64,000 nt of DNA, taken from assembly GCA_963556255.1 (NCBI GenBank), contig OY744605.1:72779731-72843730 (forward strand), given 5' to 3'. Shown here in pieces: positions 24,401-45,900 of the stretch. Both the position numbers and the translations under genes were made by a program. Source of the DNA: Allolobophora icterica. Lineage: Eukaryota > Annelida > Clitellata > Crassiclitellata > Lumbricidae. The notes under the pieces are model-generated. The model did no database searches and was not told the origin of the DNA. It saw nothing but the letters and a program-made list of their open reading frames with translations. Position 1 is the stretch's first letter, and every line of letters starts with the position of its first letter.

Positions 24401-24900
24401 ACATGGCCCCGTAGGCCTGATCACTTTATGAAGTCTTTAATATCTAGGTTTGAAGCTTGATTAATTTTAAGCAATAAACTGACCAATTTGTATTGTTTTG
24501 GCTCTTTTGCTGTTTTTTTCTAATTAAAGCAACTTCAAAAAATGTTCAATTTTGGTCTAAAATCTTACAAATATATGTATAGCGCTCGCCCCAATGCGCC
24601 CAGCTCCTAGCTGAATTTGACTTACATTGGAAGCATTGTGGCGTCCCGGAATGGCAAAAAGGCAATGTGGTCACCCTAGATGCAGAGCCTGTATACATAC
24701 ACAGGTGAAGCTGAGGTGTATAGCTCCAAGATTGAATGTGGAGTACAGCTGGCCAAGGACATTAAGATTTTAAGTTAATATTTCTTTGCTAGAGACACCT
24801 GACCGGAAGTTTGGTGCACCACCAAAAATTGTTCACCTTTTAGGCATCATGGATTTCGTACTGAGGTGTCTGTTTTTCTAGGTTTCGAGGCTGACAGCAG

Positions 24901-26312
24901 ATGGCTCTGCAGACTGTACTGAAGAATATCTGCTCTTTCCTGGAAATTCTTGCTGCTTCTCGTTCTCCACAGGTGGCGCTCTGGGATGCCACATCGCTAC
25001 GAAATGCTTTAGAATGGGCTGCTTATTGTCAACAGGTATTATTTTCCTGAGAGGAACTCATCTCTTTTCACAGGAGTTTCATTCCCCTTTTTTGGTTTTT
25101 ATGATTTGAACCAAGTGAGCCTTTTAGGTATGGCATGCTGAGCTCCTGGGCAGAGTCACTGAATGTGGTGAACATGCATATTTAATACAGTGATTCACTA
25201 GCGATTTTCATGCCTTTGTCATTTGCTTGCATAGCCTGGTTTTTTTTAAATCAAGGATATCAGCTAGCAGTAAAATGCAAACAAATTAAAATTTTAATTG
25301 TGTAGTCTTATCACCTATTGCATTTTGGATGCTGAGAATGGTAATAGGATGACTTACATTGACATTTGCACCCATGAACTATAGTATCACAATGAGGATC
25401 AAACGTGACATAAAACGATTCTGATTGATAAGCTAACAGTGCTTATTGTCTAAGCAGTCTTTTTTTACCTGACCTTCCTGTCCTAATCCAACAGATCTAT
25501 ACTCAGTCGAAGGGGAAGCCGTACAGCGCACACCTGGACTTAGAAATAAGAAAGATCGGTGAGATGCTGATGGTGCAGCAGAGGACACCAAACCATAACA
25601 GTTCATCAGGTGGTGAAATTGGACTTGAGATGCTTGAGCAAAGTTCCAGTCTTCTCATTGCAGTAAGAACTGTGATCTGAATTGAACCGTATTTTTAGTA
25701 TTTTCAGCTTTTCATATGTAAGTTGCAGCTTAGTGGATCTGTTAGGTAGCCGTGTTGCAGGACCTTGCAGAGCTACCCAAAAATTTGTGCCTTAGATTCA
25801 GGTATGCAAGTAATAAGTGCTTTAGCCCTTTACAGACGAGATGGCACTAAGAGCTACTGTGTAAGTAATACTTCTTGTCATTAAAGTATTGAATAAATGA
25901 ATACATAAACAAAAAAGGCAGTTTATGAATACTTGTATAGAGATAAATTATACCACAGAGATCTCTGCTTTCACTTTCTTCTATCGCATTATCTTATCTC
26001 AGCTTCAGGGAGTTGGAAGGACAGCATTTTAAAGCACTTTGCACTTTAAATATCACTGTTTGAAAGTAAAACGTAAAAAGTGAAAATCATTTATGTTGAT
26101 TTGCTGTAAAGAAATTGACTGTTTTGTGTTAGAGTCTGCTTGCGAACGTCCACCTGAAACGAGAGACTCTGGCCATGCTTATCTCAGATGCTTTGCCTGA
26201 ACAGGCTGGAACTCAGGTCGTTACGGTATGCGATGAAAGAGCCCAACTGAACTACCCATCAGTTGATGCCTTATGCTTTGTGATAATGGCATGGCAGACG
26301 CTATTTGATTAA

Positions 26313-26356
<44 letters not shown>

Positions 26357-26940
26357 TTAGATTAGTTTGTCGTGTTTTTTGTCCGTTATTTCTGTAAATT
26401 ACTCCAATTTTTACAAAACAGCTGGTGGTTAAGATGTATCTTTTTCAGTATCGTCTGAAACATCTTTCTCATCATCATCCTGCTAGCAACTCTCTTGGCT
26501 ATTCAGTGGTGAGTACATTTTGCAGCAAACTTTGTTTAGAAGTAGCTCTAGGTGTATGTGTTATCTGGTTTCTTGTTGCTATTGATGTTACAGGAATGTA
26601 GTCATCTGATTCAGTCGAAGGCCGTGGTTGAATTACTTTCAGCCATTAACAATGATCTTGTTCACCAGTCAGCAAATGGATCCTCTGCCTGTTGTTTCGA
26701 TCCTTTGTCTCAGTCAAAGACAAAGGATTCATTTGGTTGCCCTTCTTCTGCATCCAAACTGCAGACCTGTGAGGATCTGAACGTGCTGTGCCTGGCTCAG
26801 TTGTTGTTGCGCTTCCTAACGAATGTCCTACAAGAAGATGCTCACATCTCAGAAAGAAACAAGTTGGTTCAGCTGCACTCTCTCTGTCTGTCTCTCTCTC
26901 ACTCTCTCTCTCTGTTTGTCTCTCTGTCTGTCTGTCTCTT

Positions 26941-26977
<37 letters not shown>

Positions 26978-29900
26978 TTATTACCCATTTGGGAAAATGA
27001 AATGCTCCTTCAGTTGAGTTGATGACCGCAACATCTATTTCACTTGACTGGTAGAGTATTGGGAGAATTTGTTATGTAGTTTTGTAACAACCTTTTTAAT
27101 TGATTTAATTAAAAATGTAAAGGTTTTTTCATAAATAAGTTTTTTCATTACTGGAAAAGAAACTGTTGGAACCAAATGTGTAAAGTTGATTGCTTTGTGC
27201 TTTCTCATCCACAGAATCTGTGTGCAAGTGGTGTCATTTAGTTTTTGATTATCTTCTTTGATTATTTTCTTTTGTTTTGGTGTAGGAGTTCACCATTGTC
27301 TTCTGATGTTTAGTCTTTTTTCAATTCTTCTGCTTTTTGGTTTCAAGGATACAGTCAATGCTTATGGAGAAGTTTGGCCAGACAGATCTAGGTCAGGTGA
27401 GAGAGTGGTTACTTATTTATGTTCTAAATTGAGGTCAGGTGAGAGATGCCTTGTCATTGTTCATTGGTGGGTGGTGTGAGAGTTTTATTGATCAGTTTGG
27501 ACTTTGATTAACTTGGAATAAGAGCCAGTGTTGCACATGTGTGTTTTGCCTTGAATAGTTTGGTCTATGATGAGATGAACTGGTGGCAAGATTGATTTAC
27601 TCTGTCCACGTGTCTTGCATTGACTATCTCCAGCTGTTTTATATCTTGGCTTTTACAGCAGGGCTTGTCAAAACTGTCCGTCACCGCATATCTCTCACAT
27701 TAAATACCCTTGCAGAAGATTTGATTCTGGTTATGTTTCGTTAAAGGTTGTCTTGATGACTTCATTTCTGAACCTGAGGTCGTCTGGCATTCGTTCTGCC
27801 AATTCTTGTGTGAAAAACGTCTTGGAGGAATGCCTTAAGTTGTTGGTGAACCAAAACAATGCAAGGTTCTGTCATTATCTGTTTATTTAATTAATTCATG
27901 ATTTTATTATGACTTACAATCTGTTTGATTGATCAATTGCTGAAGTGTACTGAAGGTTTCAAGTATTTGTTTTGGACTTGATTTAGTGGAAATTTTATAA
28001 ATGAAACCTAGATGATAAGTCCTGCCTGTTAGGATAGGCAGTCTCTTTATGAGATACTTGAACAACGCTATGGTAAGTGTTTAGATAACTATTTGATAAC
28101 TGCCTAAAGGCTGGCAACTGGAGTTCTGAAACAGGCTGCGTATAACAAACAGAAAACTTTTCCATATGCTAGCTGCTCGTTGCCTTTGAAGAATAGGACT
28201 TCAATGGCTCAGTCTAGATCCTTTGGCTCCATAAGTCCCTTCCTCTGAAATGGTCTTCCTTCCTTCCGTTGTCCATTCCTCCATTCTGTTGGGTAATGTT
28301 TCTTCCTCCTCCTCCCACCTCAAAACCTTCTTTTTCTCAGAGTCTCTCACACTGGGAGTGGTTCTGAATAGTCTATGCCGTGAGAAGCGCTTTAGAAATT
28401 ATTGAATACAATATATTGTAATTTAATGCATTTACTTGTTCTGCTTTGGTACCGACTTTTGTCATAAGGTTACTTGGAATGGCTCAGAGAAACTCACTCA
28501 GAGATTTCTCTTTCTCTGTTTCAGTTTCATTTCTTCTGTGCTTCTAATCAGCATTTGCAATCGGTCATTTGAAGTCTACAGCCATTTCGTCAAGCATCTT
28601 GTTAAGTAAGCATGAACTTTTGATTACTTACTGATACACTGCGATGTTCTGGTCACTGAAACCACATAGAGTACCATCATGAGTTATTCTTTACCATCCA
28701 GCCACTTAGGGGCCATCCATGTATTACGTACGCAAAAATCCGGGAAAATTGGACCCCCTCCCCCCTGTTCACAAGCGCACTTTCTTCCACACACACCCCT
28801 GCGTACGTACGCTTGACGCACCCCCCCCCCCGGAAGACCAGCTGCAGAAAGTCAGAAAGTGTCTCGACAACTTCAGGCAGCCCGAAGTTTAGGCCAGATT
28901 GAAGTCTGCACTTTAGGCCAGATTGAACGATGAGTGAGGGCCAATATAGACAAATTATAGGTGTCTTGTTCACAGCACAGAATAACTGCAAATGGCTTTT
29001 ATATAATGTAATAAAATGCCATCGGACGAGTATAGGACAATACAGAGTTATAAATAGGCTAATGTGGACGTCATAATTATAAATTTATTTTGCGTACGTA
29101 CACATTTTGTCCCCCCTCTCCCCCCATTCGCACCCGTACGCAAAATCGCCTAAATCCGACCCCCGACCCCTCATTGCATACATAATATGTGGATGGCCCC
29201 TTACTCTACCGATTATTCTCCTATCTCACTGTCTCCAGTCGCAACTCGCCCCGGGGTCTGCAACTGATCCATTTGCCGCACTGCACCTTGATTATGAAAC
29301 GATCTTTCCTCTGAATTCCAAAATTTTCAATTCTTCCACTAATACTGCCACTCGGTGCTCACCCATTAGTATCTGCCTCAGGTTTCTCTAATCAACTCAC
29401 AGGCTTTCCACTCAAAATTAAAATCTCACCTCTTCAAGAATTCCTACCCTAATCTGTCCAATCCTACACCTTCCAAGCATTTTCATCCTCAACAAAACCC
29501 ACCTTAGCAGCTTCTCTGCCTCCTTTCTCTGATCTCCATGACAACCAGACTCGAATCTTCCCCGACACCTCTGGACAACATCTCTGACACAACACAGCAC
29601 ATGTGAATGAGCTGGTGCCTGCACTTGGCTTCACAGTAGCGCTTTACAAATTTGGAGTTTACGATTATGTTTACAGTGAATGCTTGACAGCAGTGAGGTT
29701 ACATTACAGTGATGTCATGTAAAGAGTAATTAAATTTGGGTCTCATGTACTCAGCTGCATGGTATTCAGTCAGGTATACAGGTCCTTCTGGATGTTGGTC
29801 CTTTAAAAGACACTATATAAATATGTACATCCATAATTGCTTTGGATAGAAGCAAAGCTGTCTGCATTCAATTGTGGAGCTCATAGTGCAAGTGTAATGA

Positions 29901-31001
29901 GTTTGAAGGCTGTTATCTGTTACACTGTGTGTCGGGTGGATTGATGACAGTTAAGACACATTTTGAATATGAGTTGCTGTTGCTGCAGGTGTTGTGATAA
30001 ACTGAAGCCTGTTTACGGAACATACCCAGTTTCTCATCCACGTCAGCTGGTGACATGGAGGTAAGCTGTGCACAGGTGTCTACTATCAGTTGTCGTCATG
30101 ACAACTGATAGTGCCTTTCGATTGCAGTCACGTGTTGACCTCCGTCAGAAGTTCGAACTCACTGGTGGTGGTTGCCCTTTGCTGTTGTGCATTTTTTTAG
30201 CATGAAGCAATAGTATTCTTTGATAGATGAGCCTTACACCGTATTGATAGTGAATTTACTTGTTAGCCAACTTATATGCAGATTTTGAATGGGCTTAGAA
30301 CTGATATATTCAAACTAAGACATATTCTCAGTAAGATTAAAACGCTTATTCTAGTTCTTTCCTTGTATTTTTACGTGCAACCATTGTGTAACACACAAAA
30401 GGCATTCATCAGAGGTGTAACTTTGGTCTAAAAAGTGGGGTGTACCAATTTCTTCTCCACTTTCACTTTTTGCATGGAGACCATGTCTGGAAAGGCACAA
30501 TAATAAAATATTGATTGGCATTGTTTAAAAAGTGGGGGTATGGTGCCCCAGTCCAAAAAGTGGGAGTACTGGTACCCCTCATACCCCTACAAATTACGCC
30601 TATGGCATTCATTGAGTTATCAGTCCAGACCAGAACTTCTTGTTTTCAATGTTTGCAGACGTAAGGAATCTAGATTGCAGATGTCATAGGACTTTCTTAG
30701 TTGTCCTGCAAAGTGATTCTTAGGGCAGAAACTGTTTAGGTTGGGCATTTTGGCTGCAGTCTGTGACTTTTTATTTAATTTCAGGCCGTTTCCAGCGCCT
30801 GTTAGCAATTCAAAAGTGTCTGTCTGTTTGGGGTATGAAGACGTGAAGCAGTGCTTTGCCCTTCTTCTCTGCAGAGGTTCACACCAAGTTGTCTTAGCAA
30901 CTGACCGGATGCTGCAGTTGCTCGCTAGACGCCAGGACTCTAGCGCCATCTGGGCAACACTTCTAAACGATCTACGTCCGATGAATGTTGTCTGCTCATA
31001 G
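24901..31001 (+). CDS. FANCF: FANCF homologue, Fanconi anaemia core-complex adaptor
   Basis: FANCF is an adaptor in the nuclear core complex that monoubiquitinates FANCD2-FANCI during crosslink repair. Exons: 24901-25035, 25495-25662, 26133-26225, 26449-26508, 26594-26862, 27348-27396, 27747-27865, 28525-28605, 29989-30060, 30785-31001. Phases agree throughout and the product is 420 residues (human 374). The N-terminus, FLEILAAS then ALWDATSLRNALEWAAYCQQ, parallels human FANCF's ELLAVSS / WDPATVRRALQWARY segment, with the ATG at an equivalent position. An in-frame TGA lies just upstream (24892). Middle exons encode helical, Leu-rich, HEAT-like repeats. The end, SSAIWATLLNDLRP, matches the family's WxxLLxxLR close. 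Weak points are the donor at 26862, next to a microsatellite, and skipping of a possible 40-bp exon at 28034. FANCF identity rests on recalled similarity, not a search. Confidence 0.82.
26319..26352. repeat. (AT)n microsatellite in FANCF intron
   Basis: About 34 bp of AT dinucleotides with one CA interruption. Confidence 0.9.
26878..26982. repeat. (TCTG/TC)n microsatellite
   Basis: Starts 16 bp after the proposed FANCF donor (GT at 26863) and supplies the intron's pyrimidine-rich start. Confidence 0.9.
28180..28430 (+). mobile_element. LINE 3' end fragment
   Basis: TGGTCTTCCTTCC, CTCACACTGGGAGTGGTTCTGAATAG and GAGAAGCGCTTTAGAAATTATTGAATACAAT correspond to the 3' end and tail of the element at 4990-5990. 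Confidence 0.7.
28709..29200. mobile_element. Harbinger-like MITE, TTA target duplication
   Basis: Ends GGGGCCATCCATGTATTACGTACGCA and its inverse GGGGCCATCCACATATTATGTATGCA match at about 22 of 26 positions. The element is bounded by TTA on both sides (28706-28708, 29201-29203). A 3-bp T-W-A target site is the PIF/Harbinger signature. No open frame; TACGTACG palindromes inside. Lies in a FANCF intron. Confidence 0.8.
29206..29690 (+). mobile_element. LINE 3' fragment with GGTGCCTGCACTTGGCTT block
   Basis: Frame-shifted remains of the reverse-transcriptase C-terminus, then AATGAGCTGGTGCCTGCACTTGGCTT and TAGCGCTTTACAAATTTGGAGTTTACGATTATG. Same subfamily as 49290-49425, directly abutting the Harbinger-like MITE. 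Confidence 0.65.
30410..30604. mobile_element. hAT MITE, GCATTCAT target duplication
   Basis: Starts CAGAGGTGTAACTTTGGTC and ends AAATTACGCCTATG (inverse CATAGGCGTAATTTG). Exact 8-bp duplication GCATTCAT at 30402-30409 and 30605-30612. Related copies at 51481-51679 and, partial, at 48851-48920. Confidence 0.9.
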
Positions 31002-31336
31002 TTTTCTGATCGGTTTAAGATCTCAGTTGCCACTTGGTGACTAAACCAAGCGAAATGAAGCTTACAGTTCAGTTTACGATTTCATTATTCTCCATAAATT
31101 TATTGATTATTGGGGTATGAGGGTGGTTACGAGAGTTACCGACCCTCCTACCTTCCTACTTTGTACGCTTCCACTAGATGGATAATGGATTTGGTGGATG
31201 GAAAAGCAAAACCTCTATGGAGTCAATTAATGGTGAAAGTGTGATATTAAAGTCTAGCACCTGAAATATTGGGACCCGTTTTCAGCAAAGTTCCTTATGG
31301 CAATGTACATATGTCGCATTCCGCTGAGTCCATTTA

Positions 31337-31342
31337 AATAAA
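31337..31342 (+). terminator. Candidate FANCF poly(A) signal AATAAA
   Basis: First AATAAA downstream of the FANCF stop (336 bp after it). Confidence 0.4.
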
Positions 31343-31665
31343 CAGGGGTCGTCCAGAAAAAAAACGTTTGCAGAGATGGAGAGGCAGGGTTTATCCAAGT
31401 GCAGACAAGAGGCAGAGGGTTGTGTCAAATGCGGACAAGGGACAGAGGGTTATGCCAAATGCGGAAAGGGACAGAGGGTTATGCCAAATGTGGATGTTTG
31501 CTTCGAACGTTGTATGTACAGTTACTTGAACTTGCCCTACAAGATCAACACGGTATACCTCAGTACTCTGCTGGAGTTCATAATACTGCATAGGGCTGTA
31601 AAAGTAATGGGTTGGGTCAGTGCTGATCTGTAATTCATTCAAGGGATTGCAGTACTGTACTTGTT

Positions 31666-31818
31666 CAGGGCCACTGACAGAAATTCCAGGCCCCTAGGCA
31701 GAGCAGTCACGGGCCCCTAAACTATCATTAGGCTTTATGAGAAAAGTTGATTGCGAGCCCAGCCCAAAATCACCGGGCCCTGGGCATTTGCCCCCCTGCC
31801 TCCCTCTCGGCGGGCCTG
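31666..31818. mobile_element. hAT MITE, TACTTGTT target duplication
   Basis: 153-bp element, CAGGGCCACTGACAG... to ...CTCGGCGGGCCTG. Exact 8-bp flanks TACTTGTT at 31658-31665 and 31819-31826. Confidence 0.88.
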
Positions 31819-31907
31819 TACTTGTTAGAAATGTTAGTACAGTGTACTTTGAATTGTAAAGAAATGATCTAAAATTTAAATACTTTTACTTTAGCGAAAT
31901 AATTCTA

Positions 31908-31937
31908 CTGTGTGTGTGTGTGTGCGTGTGTGTGTCT
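31908..31937. repeat. (TG)n microsatellite
   Basis: About 30 bp of TG with one CG. Confidence 0.9.
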
Positions 31938-32107
31938 TTCTGTATTTTTTACTTGCTTGTATCCCATAAAGCCGTGCCCCACAGGTCGCCTATACAATTT
32001 ACACTACATTTACGCTACAGCTAAATTTATCCAAGTCATTTTGTCGGGATATTTATACTAACACCATTCTGAGTTTTTCTTTTGAGGAACCTGCATGCTC
32101 TTAAGTG

Positions 32108-32331
32108 CAGAGGCGGCGATCCTGGGGAGTCGAGGGGGACAAGACCCCACCTTTAACAGTAGGGGGACACAGTATAGAGTTGCCCCCCCCCCTAATTTTG
32201 AGGAAACACCAAAAAAGGTCAAATTCTTTGTGTGAGTGCAAAACAATTTTTTCACCTCTTTTTTTACTCTTGATCAGATCAGTTCAAAGTGTCCAGTGCC
32301 CCTCATCTGTCAAACAAGATCGCCGCCGCTG
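32108..32331 (+). mobile_element. GGCGGCGATC-family hAT MITE, CTTAAGTG target duplication
   Basis: Starts CAGAGGCGGCGATCCTGGGG and ends CAAGATCGCCGCCGCTG. Exact 8-bp duplication CTTAAGTG at 32100-32107 and 32332-32339. This copy defines the family ends. Confidence 0.92.
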
Positions 32332-32344
32332 CTTAAGTGTGTTT

Positions 32345-32355
32345 CTGTCTGTGTG

Positions 32356-32411
<56 letters not shown>
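32345..32411. repeat. (GTCT)n microsatellite
   Basis: Tetranucleotide array immediately next to the MITE target site. Confidence 0.95.
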
Positions 32412-32749
32412 AAGGGCAGGCCATATCTCGAGTCTAGACGTGAGGTTGTTTACCTGCGGGCAATAACCGCTCATGAACAGCTTGAGCTTTGACTCGGCGG
32501 TAATCTATTAATGACGCATTTCATAAATGGTTACGGATCATCAAAGGAGAATAGATCCGTTTGATTATTTATCCCTTTCGGCAACTAACGGATTAATTGG
32601 AGGACTAAAGGCTCTAATTAGTTAAAATCTCAATTGACCTCGGTCGTAAAGTGGCTGCAACATTCCGCCTGCCTTTTATTTGGGGCAATAACTGAAATTA
32701 GGTCAATCTATGGCACGCTGTTATGTGCTATTCATCAGATAGCGGGCTT

Positions 32750-33020
32750 AGGAGGAAACGGAAGAAATGAGGAGGAGAAGGAATAGGAGAAGGAGGAATA
32801 GGAAGAGAAATGGAATATAAGGAATGAGAGGAGCAAGAGGATTAAGATGAATAGGAGGAGGAGGAGGACTCTGAGGAGGAGGCTTATAAGGAAGAGGAGG
32901 ACGAATAGGACGAGAAGGAAGAATAGAAAGAAGAAGATAAAAAGGAATAGGAGGGGACTAGAAGTTTGCTGTTTATGAGCATAAGGAGGAGGAATAGGAT
33001 GAGATGGAAGAATAGGAGGA
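32750..33020. repeat. Degenerate AGGAGGAATA purine tract
   Basis: GGAGGA/AGGAATAGG-rich purine strand without a stable unit; no coding frame. Confidence 0.7.
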
Positions 33021-33229
33021 GGAACCGGTCACTTCGGAGAACATTTTGCCACTAAATTAGACAGTCTCTCAGATCTAACATTAACAAAAGAATCACACTC
33101 GAGATCGATTTTATTGGAATGATATAAAAAAAACTAAACTTAAAAAAATAAAAACAATATCAACGAATAAAACAAAGCAATGCCATTCATTAAATTACAT
33201 AGAAGTTACGTTGGAAGAGACATATGCAT

Positions 33230-33260
<31 letters not shown>

Positions 33261-33530
33261 AGGTGTGTGAGTATATATATACGCATTTAATATACGTATG
33301 CATTCATATATATGTATTTACATATCATGTATGTATATAGGTATGTTTCAATAATATGTATTTATATTTAAGTATGCATGCATGTATGTATGTGTGATTG
33401 TATGTACTTATTTTTTTATCTTTGCATGTAATGATGTGTTCACGTATATAAAAGTGTTTATACCTTGTTGTGTTTATATATACACACATATACATATATA
33501 TGTTTTAAACATGTTATATATATATATATC
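33230..33530. repeat. (GT)n followed by TATG/TATA-rich tract
   Basis: Pure GT at 33230-33260, then alternating purine-pyrimidine TATGTATA sequence. Confidence 0.85.
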
Positions 33531-33734
33531 ACAAACAGGAGACCTTGTTATGTGTGTGCTGCAGAGGAATGTTTGTTTTGGGTTTAAAAAATGGAAAACT
33601 GAAAACCTTCTCTTCAGATTGAACGAGTAAAGAGGCACCGCCTCTGAATGTCTATCTTTCTGTATAAAAAGGTGCTACATCATTAAGCTCCATTGCCTCC
33701 AATGGGTGAAGGCCTAGCAGCGATAACCTGTCGC

Positions 33735-34150
33735 TGCTACCCTACTAACCCATCTACCACTACCCATTAACCCAGTGACCCTTATACCCTCTAACCCACT
33801 GACCTAACCAACCCACTGATCCAGTGACCCACTGGCTTATTGATCCAGGGACTGACCCATTAAACCACTGGCTAATCACCTCTGACCTATTAAACCCCTA
33901 ATTGACCTGCACACCCACTGACCCTAACCCACTGACTTATTAATCCGATGACTCGTTGACCTACTGACCCATTAAACCACTGACTAATCCACTGACCTAT
34001 TAACCCACTAATCCATTGACCTGCTGACCCATTGACCCCTTAACCCACTGACATTGATCCAGTAATTTGCTGACCCACTGACCAATCACTGACCATTTGC
34101 CAACTGACTTATTAACCATTGACCCTGTAACCCAATGACCCACTCATACG
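33735..34150. repeat. Degenerate minisatellite, ACCCACTGACC unit
   Basis: Dozens of imperfect ACCCACTGACCTATTA-like words. No open frame on either strand. Confidence 0.85.
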
Positions 34151-34267
34151 TTGGCTATGGCTCCACAAAGGCTACGTTTGTTCGATACTTCTGAATGCAG
34201 AAGAGGTAGAAAGGAAGACTGTTTCGAAGTCGTTGGGCAGTTTTATCTGAGATCATGTCATAAAACT

Positions 34268-34333
34268 GAGCCACGCCCTCTTTGAGCCACGCCCTCTTTT
34301 GAGCCACGCCCTCTTTTGAGCCACGCCGTCTTC
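34268..34333. repeat. Four-copy tandem repeat GAGCCACGCCCTCTTTT
   Basis: Units of 16-18 bp starting at 34268, 34284, 34301 and 34318. Confidence 0.9.
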
Positions 34334-34796
34334 TGCAGTTTGTCCTATTTCCTCAACTGCTTCATGCACTTCCTCCTTTTCCCGAAGAGGCCATAAGTGC
34401 CTTTCGAGTCGTAGAGCATGCCAAAAAAACGCAGCCTTCCTCCTTCACCCTGTACCTATTAATAACAGTCGGAAGTACGAGCGATTGCGGAGAACTGCGG
34501 TCCCGATGTTGCGAAGAACTAATTTAAAAAATCATCCGAGTACAGTGTCTGTTCTTCAGTCAGGATCAGAGAAACCCGGATCCAGGATTTCTGACAGACT
34601 AGGGTGGGGGATAACGAACGAGACATCCGTCGGAGTGATGGCGTCACTGAGGTTGAGTTCTATGATCCGGGTTATATAGGCTAGTCTACAGGAGGCAATT
34701 GGCTGAAGTTACTAGAAAAGGCGCTAAATGATCCAAATATTTTTGTTTGATTTCCAGACAGCTGTAAGGCATCGATTGGTCGCGAAGACGGCTGCA

Positions 34797-44281
<9,485 letters not shown>

Positions 44282-44621
44282 GATTGACAGCGTCGCGTAA
44301 CCTGCAAGAAACAGACAACAGCCAAGCATCACCCACAGGCCAGCCGCATCTTCTCTCTCTCCCACCTGCTGCTACTGCTGCTGCACCTCCAAGAACAGCT
44401 ACCTCATCACGACCTACACCTCACACGCACGCACGCACATCGACGATAGGTAAAAAAATGTGTAGGCCTACACTAACATGTACGTATGTTAGTGTACATA
44501 TGTACACATGTGTACACTAACATGCATTTGTCTGAACATAAATTCTGATTAAGTAGGTATTTTCAGAATCCGAGATCAAAGTTGTCTTCGGATACTGAGT
44601 CAGATGGAGATGGTCCTCTGG

Positions 44622-45036
44622 CAGTGTTTAATCTAGTCCCCCTCTTCTGAGGGGGGGGGGTAAAACAAGGTTTGTCGGGGGGATCAACAACGGCGACCTT
44701 TTTTGGAGAAATTTCATCTGAGTTCAAACGCCAAAAAATTTGTTGAGTTTAGGAATTTCAGCTTTCAAAGTTGGAATTTCATCTTCAAAAAAGTTGACCT
44801 TTTTTTAGTCATTCGTCACATTTTTCGAACTTAAAACTCTTTCACGACCTTTTTTTAGGAATTTTTCTCCTTTACTTCGGATCTGGGGAGGGAGCGCAAC
44901 ATGTATCCTTGGATCCTGGGGGGATTTCTTCCCCAAAACAGTCCATACATTACAATATTGCCGGCCTCTGGGGGGGGGAAAACTTCAATCCTGGGGGGGA
45001 ATTCCCTCCCCCAAATGACGTCTAGATTAAACACTG
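44622..45036. mobile_element. hAT MITE, GTCCTCTG(G) target duplication
   Basis: Starts CAGTGTTTAATCTAGTCCCC and ends GACGTCTAGATTAAACACTG. GTCCTCTGG flanks both sides (44613-44621, 45037-45045). G-run-rich interior, no frame. Confidence 0.9.
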
Positions 45037-45284
45037 GTCCTCTGGAGACAGTATATATACTTGATAGTCCCAGAGGTTCAATCAGAAGATCAACGGTTTG
45101 GTTGTGGCGCGCCATCGGTTTATGCCTTGTGCATTAGACACCATAGCAATAGAAGTCACAAATAAATAGTAGTAATATAAACCAGACACTTGTTTTAATG
45201 ATGTCTTTGGCAGCCATAACAAGAACCCCTTATAATAATAACCCGTCCGCTTGCTTCCCATAACCTTTTCTTCCATATTCTTTT

Positions 45285-45395
45285 CTCGCCTTAAGACCGC
45301 TCTATTCAGCCGTGCTGGAGTCGGGAGCACCTCTGAGTAGTTCTTTTTGAAGAGGCGCTATATAAATGTCCGTTATGAATGAATAAATGAATGAA
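45285..45395 (+). mobile_element. LINE 3' end with (TGAA)n tail
   Basis: GTCGGGAGCACCTCTGAGTAG, then GAGGCGCTATATAAATGTCC and ATGAATGAATAAATGAATGAA; the counterpart of 15870-15947. Confidence 0.75.
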
Positions 45396-45544
45396 TAATG
45401 AGATTGTGTTATGAGGCCCATAATGTCTAAGGTTAATGAGGAATTACTTTACTGGTTGGTTATATAATTATCAGCACTCATGATGTAAGAAAGCGTGTTA
45501 TAACGACTCTCTGGTGGGTGTGCATAACATAAATATGCACAATT

Positions 45545-45900
45545 AAGTAAGTAAGTAAGTATATTCTTTTTGAAGTGCTAGCAAACGCACAGCGCTGTAC
45601 AAGAAAGATATTACAGCATATTGTTTCGTATTACATATTACAATCAACAATCGATTAAACCAATTAAGAGAAAAGTTACTACGAATGGATACAGAAGAGA
45701 TACAAGAAAGGCTATTTGTACAGCATCCTGGCAATTAAGGAAGCATTTCCGAGACAAGTTATCATACCTAGGTAGCTCTCGCTTATGAGATCGTGGACGC
45801 GCGGCAAAGAGTAGCCAGTGTGCTTAATAGGCGGTAGCATTGGATGTAATACATGGCAGGGACTGTACAAAATATTATCATAATGTCAGCATTGTTACAG
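45545..45900 (-). mobile_element. Possible retroelement fragment with (CTTA)n tail
   Basis: AAGTAAGTAAGTAAGTATATTC then a GCGCTGTACAAG block reads as a 3' end on the minus strand. A similar start occurs at about 14362. Family not recognised. Confidence 0.4.

Larger units (their letters stand above)
23270..24678. mobile_element. hAT-type element with exact 8-bp target duplication, carrying nested LINE and MITE
   Basis: Starts TAGGGTGACCACACGTCCCG and ends TGTGGTCACCCTA, flanked by GATGCAGA at 23262-23269 and 24679-24686. The repeated CCCGG/CCGGGACA block near the left end is typical of this non-autonomous group. A minus-strand LINE piece occupies about 23577-24400 and is itself split by a MITE at 24013-24223. 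It ends 215 bp before the FANCF start codon. Confidence 0.85.

Noticed and set aside
28034..28073. Possible 40-bp FANCF exon (TTAG acceptor, GTAAGTG donor)
   Set aside because: Including it gives a phase mismatch with the exon at 28525; skipping it restores the frame and a continuous helical sequence.
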